Positions 49,201 through 61,200 of a stretch of 64,000 nucleotides of DNA are shown here, one piece after another; position 1 is the first letter of the stretch, and each line of letters opens with the position of its first letter. The DNA is taken from NCBI GenBank assembly GCA_035771175.1, contig CM069593.1:39340741-39404740 (forward strand). The letters are read 5' to 3'. This DNA is from Paratinospora sagittata. Lineage: Eukaryota > Streptophyta > Magnoliopsida > Ranunculales > Menispermaceae. The notes beneath the pieces were generated by a model, which made no database searches, was not told where the DNA came from, and saw only the letters and a list, made by a program, of their open reading frames with translations. Both the position numbers and the translations under genes were made by a program.

Positions 49201-52200
49201 AAGTGGGAATAGCCTCGAACACTAAATTAATGAGGGAGAGTCTTCAACCTCTAGAGAGGAAACCTCTTTTCCAACCATCCAGTCTACGAGATATTTTGGA
49301 AATAACTGGTTCCCAAAAAATTTTACCCATTGGATTGCCGCCAAGTGGCAAGCCCAAGTAAGTCATAGGCCACGACCCAGAAGAACAACCAATGAGCTCT
49401 GACAGCCGCCCAAGTAGAGCATTATCAACATTGATTCCAACAAGCTGGCTTTTAGACATATTGACTTTGAGGCCCGAGATTTCACTAAAGCTTTGAAGCA
49501 CCTTAACAACATTCTGAACATTAGCTTCATCCCCTTGAAGAAAAAAAAGGGTCATAAGTTTAGCAAAGGTGTTAATGAAAGTGTTGACCTCCCTCCAAGA
49601 ACTCTGACTTCAAGAGTGAAAACTTTAGATTAAGTGTCAAATTTGTTTGGCCCTAGGCATCGATCACTTGTTCTTCTTGGGTTCTAGAACTCTTTCGTTA
49701 CAGAGTAGCGCTAGAATGACTACAACATAAAGTACAATTCAAACCATGCTATTTCAACATCTTTGGATTGCCTTGAATCACATATTGGCGTGCAAGTCAA
49801 GGCAATCTTAAGATGTTTAAGGTGGACTAGTTTGAATTGTAGTTTTTATTATAATCAGTTTTTCATTTTCCTTCTTTTTAGTTTGCACTTGGATGTTGGA
49901 ATCCAAATGCACTTGTTTGCCATACCCAATCGGATGGCATGGGGAAGGCTAATGAAACGACCTTAGTTTCAACCTCTATGGCCTATCTACCTTTGAACTT
50001 CCTTGGGTAGGCCAATAGATTATTTTGGTAATCTCTCAAGGTTCTCTTTAGTGTACTATGTATAGGCTTTGAAGGCTCCATTCAAATTAATGTTGATAAT
50101 GTTGAGGAGGGAGCCAAGAACATGTTTTGGGAAAGTTGTGCGGAATTTTGAGATACCATTTTTGGATGTATAGCTGTTGCCTTGAGTATATTTGATTCTC
50201 AAATCCACTTCAACAATTGCCTTGACGTCTTGCTCCATTGTTTTGAGCAAGGATAAAAAATCCAACTTCACCCTAGACCCTAAACCCTAAACTCTAAAAA
50301 TTCAGAATTAATTTTGAAAATTTCAAGGATGTAGAAAACTTTTTGTATAAAGTCAATGTCATGGAGAAATATAGAGCATGTTTATCTAAACATTGAGAAG
50401 ATCAATGCTCTATTCTAGAGATGCAAAACAAGTACAATTATATATTTAAAATAAACCACCGTAGAAAATATTGTTGAGATTTGTTTCCTATTGTCGAGAT
50501 TTGTTTCCTATACAAATTTATTTCCTGTATAGATTTGTTTCCTATACAGAATTATTTTCTTAAGGATTTATTTCCTTTAAGGAATATAGCAGTTACTAAA
50601 ATTGTGAATGTAGCTATAAGTACATAGCCCTGTATGTCTATATATATGGAGTCCCTCCATTAAGACATCACACAAGAATAAATATTTTTTCCCTTCTCCC
50701 GTGGATGTAGGCCGTAAAGCCGAACCACGTTATATCTTTGTGTCTTTTATTATTCTAACATGGTATCAGAGCCCTAGTTTTTATTACTGGAAAATCTGTT
50801 TCGGCCTTCATCGCCGGAATCACCATTGTCGGCCTTCATCGCCGGAATCATCATTGTCGGCCTTCATCGCCGTCGCTGCCGGAATCGTCCATCTGCATCA
50901 CCGTTGCTGCTGCTCGTTGCATCTCCGCTGCCGCCGCTGTGTTTCTGAGACACTGTTCATCGTCTTCCTTTTCGTCGATCTGCAACTGTTTTCATCAGCA
51001 ACGCAAATCGCGCCTGCACTGTTCATCGTCTCACTGTTCATCGTCACTGTTCATCGTCTCATTGTTCATCGTCTTCCTTTTTCGATCTGCAACTGTTTTC
51101 GTCTGCAACTGTTGCTGCTAATCGCGTCTGCAACTGTTTTCGTCTCACTGTTCATCGTCTTCCTTCGTCTCAACTGTTTTCAATCCCTGCAACTCAACCT
51201 TCACCTTCGTCAGTCTCTTCTTCTTTCTTCTTCGTGCGACTGTTCCTGGTTCCTGGTTCGTGCGAGCCATCAACATTCTGCATCTCTTCTTCTTTCTTCT
51301 TCATCGCGCATCGCGAACTGGTTCGCCTGCAACTGCAAACGCATCGCATCGCGATCACTGTTCACTCGCATCACTGTTCACTGTTCCTTCTTCTTTCAAT
51401 CGCGATCACTGTTCACTGTTCCTTCTTTTATCAATTGCAATTACTGTTCACTATTCCTTCTTTCAATCGCGATTACTGATTACTGTTCACTGTTCGATCT
51501 ATCTTCGTCTTCAACTGTTTCTTCTTCTTCTTCACATCTCTGAAGAACGACAAAAAAAAAAAAATGTCGGTTACTTCCGAAACAGTGCAGATAGAAGAAA
51601 CAGTTGATAAAAATAGAGAAAGGAGAACTACCGAACATTCAAGCCGCCTACAGACTTGATGGAAAAATTATTTGAAGTGGTCTCAGCTGGTACGTACTTT
51701 TCTGAAGGGCAGAGGAAAACTAAGTCATCTTCTGGGCACTGGACCTACACCTGGAGATCTTAAGTTTAGAGCATGGGATAACGAAGATGCATCTATAATG
51801 GCATGGCTATGGAATTCAATGGCGCCAAATATTAGCGATACATGCATGTTTTTAACTACTGCCAAAGATATTTGGGATGTTGTTCATCAGACATACTCTA
51901 AGGCCCATGATGCAGCCCAAGTGTATGAAATCAAAGTGAAAGTTGGAACAACAAAACAAGGCAACATGACGGTCATTGAATATGCCAATGTCTTGAAAAA
52001 TCTCTGGCAAGAACTTGACCATTATAGGTGTATTGAGACTAAATGCCCTGCAGATGCTGTAATTTTAAAAAACTATATTGAGAAGGATCGAGTCTATGAC
52101 TTCTTGGCTGGACTCAATGCAGAGTTTGATCAAGTAAGAGTTCAAACTCTCAGCAAAGAGTTACTAACTCTGAATGAGACTATCTCTGCTATCCGGACTG

Positions 52201-55200
52201 AAGAAAGCAGAAGAAATGTTATGCTCACACCTCAGAAGTTGGAAGGCTCAGCTATGATCGCCAATCGGGGAAATGATCAGAGGACACACACTCCGCCCAA
52301 TGAATCATCAAAGGTCCCAAATCGAGACAATAGGGACAATCTAAGGTGTACTTATTGTCAGAAGACTAGACATACAAGGGAGAAGTGTTGGAAACTTCAT
52401 GGCAAGCCTTCAACTTCCAGTAAAGAGTGAGGTTACAACGGAGGACAGCAGAAAACCAGTGGCCAAGCACATCTGTCTACTGAACCAACAATTGCAGCCT
52501 CCCCAGTGACAGACGGATTCAGCCAAGATGATATTGAAAGATTAAAATCTTTGCTTGGCATTCTTGACAAACCCTCAGGTACCTGTTCATTGGCCCATTC
52601 AGGTAATTTTCCTATTTCTATTGGATTTAACGTCTCGGATAAATCTTTTGCTAACTCTTGGGTTATAGATTCTGGTGCTACTGATCACATGACCAATTCT
52701 CCCAATATATTTCATACCTACAACCCATGTCCTAGTAGTCGGAAAATAGCCACAGCTGATGGATCATTAACCACAGTTGCTGGTATAGGTGATGTTCACA
52801 TCAGCCTCACCCTTACACTCAGAAATGTTCTTCATGTTCCTAAACTATCTACCAATCTTATCTCTATTAAAAAATTGACCCATGATCTGAGTTGTAATGT
52901 GACCTTCCCTACTTATTGTGCATTTCAGGACCAGGACTTGGGGACGATGATTGGACATGCTAAGGAACAGGACGGGTTGTATTACCTTGAGACACCAGTA
53001 CATCCTATCAAGAGTACCACTTCATTTCTCTCTGCGCACAAACTTTCCAATAAAGAAAAGCTATGGCTCCATCATCGCCGCCTTGGCCATCCTTCTTTTC
53101 GATCTCTTAAAATCATGTTTCCTTTTTTGTTTAAATCTCTGAATGTTGAAGATTTTCATTGTGAAGTGTGTGAACTTGCGAAACACAAACGTATATCTTT
53201 TCCACTTAGCAATGACAGAAGTTCAGATCCTTTTGATCTCATTCATAGTGATATTTGGGGTCCCTCTCCAATCCCTAATGTTTCTGGAGCGCGATGGTTT
53301 GTGTCCTTCATTGATGATTGTACTAGAGTCTCGTGGATATTCTTATTAAAACAAAAATCCGATGTGAGCTTTATTCTCCCTACCTTCCATAACCTAATAC
53401 ACACCCAGCTTGGTGCTAAAATCAAGAGATTTCGATCTGACAATGCTCGAGACTATTTTAATCAAACATTGACCAATTACTTCCAAACCGAGGGGATCAT
53501 TCATGAATCATCCTGTGTTCGCACTCCACAACAAAATGGAGTTGCTGAAAGAAAGAACGGTCACCTACTTGATACAACCCGAGCCTTTTTATTTCAGCAT
53601 AATATGCCTAAGTCCTATTGGGGGGAAGCTGTTCTTACTGCAACACATCTTATTAACCGTCTACCATCCCGGACCCTTGATTTCAAAAGTCCTATGGAAA
53701 AGCTACGTCAATTTTATCCTAAGCTTAAAATCTCCAATAATCTTATACCTAATATATTCGAGTGTGTTTCATTTGTTCATGTTCACCAACCCAGCAAGGG
53801 AAAGTTGGACCCTAGAGCTCTTAAGTGTGTTTTTGTCGAATACTCTTCCACTCAAAAGGGATATAAATGCTATCATCCGCCATCAAAGAAATTCTTTGTC
53901 TCAGCCGATGTCACTTTTTATGAACCTGAGCCCTATTTTACCGCTCCTTCTCTTCCGGGGGAGAATGTCATCATGGAAGATAAGGATCGGAACTCCCTTG
54001 ATAACCCTTTTGACCTTTTTGACCCCTTTACTCTCCAACAAACCACACCCCCTGTACCCAATGACGAACCTAAGGATCGGATGACTGGACAAGTGTACTC
54101 AAGGAATAAAGCCGCAGCTCCTGAACCGATGCAAGCTCAAGAATCTGAACCAATCCCTGAGAATGAGGTAACAAACCCTGAACCCTCATTACATATTTCA
54201 TTAGTTCCTGAAACTAACAATGATCTTTTAGCCTCTGAACCTGACAATGACCTTCCCATTGCCATTAGAAAGGGAACAAGGGAATGCACTAAACATCCCT
54301 TGTATCCATTATCTCATGTTGTATCCTTTGAGAAGTTCTCACAAACCCATAAGAGTTTCCTTACCAGCCTGAATAATATCCAGACTCCTACGTCATTATC
54401 CGAGGCTTTATCTAATACAAATTGGAAACAAGCTATGAATGTGGAAATGGAAGCCCTGGAGAAAAATACAACATGGGAGTTGGTAGACTTGCCTCCAGGA
54501 AAGAAACCTGTTGGATGCAAATGAGTTTATACAGTAAAATACAAAGCTAATGGGTCCCTAGAGCGCTACAAGGCAAGATTGGTAGCCAAAGGATATACTC
54601 AGACATATGGTGTGGACTATCAAGAGACATTTGCTCCAGTTGCAAAAATGAATACTGTGAGACTTCTTTTGTCATTGGCAGCTAATTATGACTGGGATAT
54701 GCAACAATTTGATGTAAAAAACGCATTTTTACATGGGGATTTAGAGGAAGAAATCTATATGGAAGTGCCTCCAGGATTTGGCATCACAGATAAAGTGTGC
54801 AAATTAAAAAAGGCCCTGTATGGACTTAAGCAATCTCCGAGGGCATGGTTTGGTCGGTTTGCCAAAGTAATGACAAGTATGGGATATAAACAAAGCCAAG
54901 GAGATCACACTCTGTTTATTAAGCACTCGACTTCAGGGGGAGTTACAGCTCTATTAGTGTATGTTGATGACATCATCATGACAGGAAACAATGAGAACGA
55001 GAGACAAAATTTGAAGCGGTGTTTGACCGAGGAATTTGAGATCAAGGAATTAGGGAGATTGAAATACTTCCTAGGGATTGGAGTGGCACACTCTAAACAT
55101 GGAATCTTTATCTCTCAATAGAAGTACATTACAGACCTTCTTAAAGAAACAGGGAAGCTAGCATGCAAACCAATGAATACTCCTATTGATCTTAATCACA

Positions 55201-58200
55201 AGCTTGGAGAAGCTTTAGAAGCGCTGACTGTTAATAAAGAGATGTATCAAAGACTAGTAGGAAGACTCATCTATCTCTCTCACACAAGACCTGATATTGC
55301 ATATGCAGTGAGTGTAATAAGTCAGTTCATGCACAATCCTAAAGATATCCATTTGCAAGCGGCTAATCGCGTTCTACAGTGTCTTAAAGGGACTCCAGGA
55401 CAGGGTATCTTATTTAAACGACACACAGGAATGGTTCTTGAAGCATATACTGATTCAGACTATGCTGGTTCAGTAGTTGACAGAAGATTAACTACTGGAT
55501 ATTGTACGTTTCTTGGTGGGAATTTGGTGACATGGCGAAGTAAAAAATAGAATGTAGTGGCCAGATCTAGTGCTGAAGCAGAATTCCGAGCAATGGCACA
55601 AGGGGTTTGTGAGCTATTATGGTTACAAATAATTTTAACAGATTTGAAGATACACTGGGATGGCCCTATGAGACTCTATTGTGACAATAAATCTGCAATT
55701 AGCATTGCCCATAACCCAGTTCAACATGATCGAACCAAGCATATAGAGATTGATAGACACTTTATTAAAGAGAAGCTTGATAGTGGGTTGATCTGTACTC
55801 CATATGTGTCTACCAATAATCAGCTCGTCGATATACTCACTAAAGGGTTAAATCATACTGCATTTCAAGCAAATGTGTCCAAGCTGGGAATGGTAAACCT
55901 TTATTCACCAGCTTGAGGGGGAGTGTTGAGATTTGTTTCCTATTGTCGAGATTTGTTTCCTATACAAATTTATTTCCTGTATAGATTTGTTTCCTGTACA
56001 GAATTACTTCCTTAAGGATTTATTTCCTTTAAGGAATATAGCAGTTACTAAAATTGTGAATGTAGCTATAAGTACATAGCCCTTGTCTATATATATGGAG
56101 TCCCTCCATTGAGACATCACACAAGAATAAATATCTTTTTCCTTCTCCCGTGGATGTAGGCCATAAAGCTGAACCACATTATATCTTTGTGTTTTTTATT
56201 ATTCTAACAAATATAATGGTTTAAAGTAAGATTGATGATCTTAATAATGCTTCACAGAAAGCAACAAGCTATTTTATGAATTATATTCATAACTTGTATA
56301 AGAGATTTATGAGTCGATTACTAGTTCATAAATTGCATCTTCTTGTTTTTAAGCCAATATTAGAGTTTTTAAATTTTATTTTCTTTACTCCTATAGTGAT
56401 TGTTAGTTTAATTATTTTGTTTTAGATTGAACTTCAATATCATATATCTTTGCTCTTTAGGAACATCCTTTAACTAAAATTGCAGTTAGCATTGGTTTTT
56501 TTCTTTTACTACTTTACATTTTAAAAGTAAATAGAAAAGGATCTTTTTTTTTTTTTTTTAATTTTGCATTTTTTAAAATTTTTTCTAACTTCCATGGATT
56601 TTTATATATTTTTCATTTATACTTAATTCGTAATTTGATGAAACAAGATTTTTTATTAAAAGACAAAAAAAAAAAAAAGAAAGAAAGAAGGTACAACAGG
56701 GAACCCCAAAGAAATTTAAGGGAGACGAGGCCCCAACTCACAAAGGAGAATTACACCAAGATCCTGAACTGATCCCACCCCTTTGCCTATCCCCAAAGGG
56801 GTAGCCTCTTGAAAACGTAGAAGCTAAAGTCCAAAGTGAGGAACTGGGGAAGAATCTCAAACTGCATGAGTCTCTCTCTCCACACACTTAAATATTCAAT
56901 TTTATGCTCAGCCCATAAACTCCGAACAACTGCTCTAAGTGTCATGAACCACTAATCCCTAAGAGACCCCTCCGCTACAACCAGCGTCCCAAGCAAAGAG
57001 GGCCTCAACAGACTCAGGGAAAGTCAACTTGTTGAAATTAACCAAAGCGTCCCAAAACCTCCAAAAAACCTTCACAAAGGTACAATGAATGAAAATATGC
57101 TCAAGGGTCTCGTTCCATTGTCTGCAAAGACAGAACCAGCTTGGAGATACGCACATATGTTGGAGAATTTTCATTCCATGCTTTTGAGAAGATGGGGAAT
57201 ACTCTTGGCCTGCATGTAGGAGCTTTGCTAATGGTTCCCTCAACTCAAACTGCATTGCTATCCATGCTGCTTCATGGTAAAGACTATTCATCTTCATTTT
57301 CCCTCTCTGGGTAGTGGGTTATAACATATCCCACTCTTCATGCATGATCAAGTGCTGTTGGAGAAGATATATGCAAACCAAATGGTTGATGTCCTCGCTT
57401 TCTGTCCAGCAGAGACAGTAACTATCCCTTGATATCAACCTCATTCTAAAGTCTAAACAACTTAGGAAGGAATCATGCTAGGATGCCATTTCACTGATGC
57501 CACTGCTGGATTACAACCTTGTTGCTGATAGTATTCCATGCTTAAGATAAAGGGAAATCTTCATCAGCAGAAGGCTTCCAAATGGTCCTGTTTTTTTTCA
57601 TTGGGACTGATCTTGGAACGAGAAGAAAATTGCTTCTGCAGAGGAACTAGCAGCCCTCTGTAGGAAGTTATTTTGGTCATTTGTGGGTTGAGGGCACATG
57701 GGCATTAGAGAAACACCACTGCAACCTTGCAAAGGGACCCCATGAGTCTGCCGAGTAATTTGGCTGAAACAGGTGGTCTCTCACTTGGAACGTGGGTTAA
57801 AATTAGAGGCTCCACCTGATCTCTATATTGAAAGACTTTCTTAGTGATGCAAGAGCAGCTGGGGGAGGGATAGCTGTCCAAATAGAACTTCATATTAAGT
57901 ATTTTCAATACTTTCTTCTTGTCTGTATCATGACCTTCTTGCTAACTATACACCCTATCAGTTTCATTATACCCAAGACGCTCATTTCTTTAATTCTCTA
58001 GCCTAGGTCTCGTCTCCTTGGTTCAAGCATTTGCCCAGTTGATATGGTATAGGCCCATGCTTTATTAGCTACCATTTGTACTTCATATGTGTGATAGTAC
58101 CTACAGAATTCTGATTTTCCTAACATGGTCTCATGTTGTGTAACTTATCTTAGCTGATAAGGTGTCTCATATCTAATGCACTGATCAGAATTCTGGACTT

Positions 58201-61200
58201 ACCTCTGTAAGATAAATGACTAGGTATCTCGTATATTGTATTTATCTTGCTATCATGGATGTCAGTTGTGATGAACATTTGTGCAGTCTTAATCATACAC
58301 AGTTTCTTTTGTATTGAAGAATATCAATGTGGGTATATTTCCACATTGTTCCTATTTTGTGGTTTGGCTACTTGGGAGTCTTGAGCTCATATTGAAGAAT
58401 GGACACGGGGACTATATCATAAAACTTATGAAGGAAACTGAAAAACTCTGGCAGTATTGATTGAAGACTACAGATTGAAATGTAGATTTCCTGGTCCAGC
58501 ACTCAAAAAGCTTATATTTAAAGAAGCAGGTTGCATGTTCCAGGAAGAAAGTTAGGCTTCTGTGAGAGCCATTTAAAGCCTTGGAGGAATGAAAGTCTTT
58601 CTTGGTGATTGAGAAACTAAAGTTTAACTGAAAATCAACTCTCTGGAAAATTCTGGCATTATTATAATTATAACTATAAGTGATTGCTTTGGATGTGTTT
58701 CATCAAAATTGAGGCCAGCATGTGAGCCAGCACTTTCCATTTCTCCATGATGGTTGAAGGTTGTATTTTGAAAGAGAACACAAAAGATCAAAGATTTTGT
58801 TACAGCCTCAAATTTACTTTCTCTGCACCTAGGTCATCACTTTTCATCTTCTTGTTGATCTTCAGCAACTTTTCCCTTCTTCTCAATTTTATTTATTGGT
58901 TTTATAGTTGTCTAATACCTAACAGACAAAACATTTCTTTGCAGCCCTTGGCGTACTTTGGGATTTGTTGACAATTCAGTATACAAAGTATCTTCTCGCA
59001 ATGTTTCACGCCGTCAGGTTATTCAAATGATACAACCCTCTGGCAAATGGAAGGACAGTATTTTTGACTGTTGGTCTCTGATGTTGGAAGTTTGTGCAGG
59101 TCCTTGAACAGTTTCAGTTGTATGGCGACTCTGTTTTGGGAAAGTATGGACCTAACAAGCCAAGCATTCGGCAAGTAGTCAAGGTCAGTGAGGAACATTA
59201 CACTATTAATTACTCGCTAATTGCCGGATTAATAGTCCATTTTGCAATCATGCAAGTTCTACTCTTTCTCTTAGAATAAAATATGCCTGTTTAAAGATAT
59301 GTTGGTGAACTACGTAGACTTTCCTCTCTTACTGTTGATACCCTCTGAGATCTATTTATTTTTTATTTTTTATTTTTGATAGCTAATAATTGACTAAGAG
59401 GACGATGACATTACAACTGTATTACATAGTTTGCCCAGCATGTTGGTTTTTTAAATGAATGTTAATAATTTGGAATGTCTCCATGATCCTCCAAATTTGA
59501 TCTACCCTGAAAAAATTTCTCTAAGGAGAAGAACTTCCCTAAGATATCACATCAACTAGGAACTTGGCATCAATGTGCATCTCTTGTAGATGGTGACTTT
59601 GTCACAGTAAGTGTCTTAAAAATGGTCAAAGAGTTTTAATGAAAGATAACTAGATTAACCATTTGGAAAACTGAAGTGTATAAGAGTATAATATTGTATG
59701 GGTAACTAATGGAAAGAAACTCTTCCGTCGATTTAAGGTGTTGGAGGTTAAAAAATACTCAAAGAAAAAGAAAATGTGATGGCACTTGGCATAAATACTA
59801 AGTAGTATCCTTATTGACGTTTGGAATTTTTTATGAGAAAATGGAGCTTTGTAGTTGACACAATCATTTGATGAAATTTTGCAACATTTGGTGAGTATTT
59901 GAAAAAAGTATTTTAAAACCTACATAAAAGCAAAATTGGATAGTCAAAGTTGTATAAATTATTAAGGTATCAAATTGATGAGTTATATGATGAACTATCG
60001 GAAAGACTAATTAAGAATTGATTAAGAACTCAAACTACGGTTTTAGAGAACCAATTTGGATTATATTTGAGAAATCAACTTAAAGTTGTTCTCAAACTAT
60101 GTGTATGTTAAGATGGATATGTGAAATAGCTTTTTTTTTTTTTTTGAGAGGAAACGGAAATCTATTAATAGAAAAAGAAAAGAAAACAGTCAAGGGAGCA
60201 CAAGAGATATCGACATATTTCAGAAATAGTATGACTGTATGAGTAGCCCTAATTGGAGATAAAATGAGGTGGTTTAGACATACAACGAAGACCTTTGGAT
60301 GTGCCTATTAGGAAGATCGACCTATCCATAGTTAAGAAAGATAGAACTACTCATAATTTAAGTGTCAACTAAGCAATTGATTTAGTGAAGTTAAAAGAAG
60401 CGGATTCATGTTAGCCGAACTCAAGTAGTTGGGAAAAGTTATTTTTTAATCTTTTTTTTTGGGGGGGGGGGAGAAGAAACAAGAGATTTTTATTGATAAC
60501 TAGAAGGCAACAAAGTGAGGAAGTACCAATAGTACTTCAAAAACAACAAGAAACACCAATATATCAAACCAAAGGCAACCCTACATATGCCAAATCCAAT
60601 TCCTAGTCCACTCCGATATTGAGAATCCAGCAGCAAAATTAGAGCAAGCAATCCAACTACTAGCTACCCACAAAATATCCTCCCACAACCTAACCCTATC
60701 TTTCACAACCCTCTAAAAAGTTCTATGGTTGCATTCAAGCCAAATAGACCGAAGTGTTGTGAAGCTAGCAATTTTGATCTCTTTTTCCTTACTGGATAGA
60801 TTGGGCATATGGGACAAAGACAAACACTCCTCACATGTAGTAGGAATTGAAAACTTCTTGGGTAAGAATCAGCCCATCTCTCCCCAATTTCATTTGTGAC
60901 TTGGCAATAAGAAAATAGATGGCCAGTTGATTCCCCATCCTGTAAGCACAAAGTGCACCAATGTGGAGAGAGAGATAAATATGGTAATCGAACCTGATTA
61001 ATGTGGGGAAAAGTCTTAGTTGAGTTGAGTGGAGTATATCAGCTATAAAAGTTGTTTATTTAATGAGAAGACTAAAGGAGACAAGAGGGAGAAAAACTAA
61101 GGTGTTACAAATGGTACTCTAACTTAATAAGGACTATCCACGTTACAACGAAAACTACAGTAAAAGATAATAGTAAGAGAAACTATGTTCTCAATTGTAG

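Larger units (their letters stand above)
50472..56209 (+). mobile_element. Complete, relatively young Ty1/Copia element in intron 8
   Basis: 5,738 bases. The LTRs are 50472-50760 and 55924-56209, with perfect AATAT duplications (50467-50471 and 56210-56214). The PBS is TGGTATCAGAGCCC at 50761 and the polypurine tract GAGGGGGAG lies before 55924. LTRs differ by about 11 substitutions and one 3-base indel by eye. From about 51660 the gag-pol frame is continuous except for stop codons at 52428, 54522, 55119 and 55548. It lies sense to the host gene. Confidence 0.96.

Noticed and set aside
47757..49600. Target duplication GAACTCT at both ends of the minus-strand L1
   Set aside because: Only seven bases match well and the rest diverges, so it could be chance.
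50274..50300. Telomere-like CCCTAAA repeats suggesting a chromosome end or fusion
   Set aside because: Only two to three degenerate units, inside an intron. Short interstitial copies are common in plants.
50701..51543. 280-codon ORF as a novel protein-coding gene
   Set aside because: It lies between PBS and gag of a Copia element and is made of CT-rich tandem motifs, so an open frame is expected from composition. No domain is visible.
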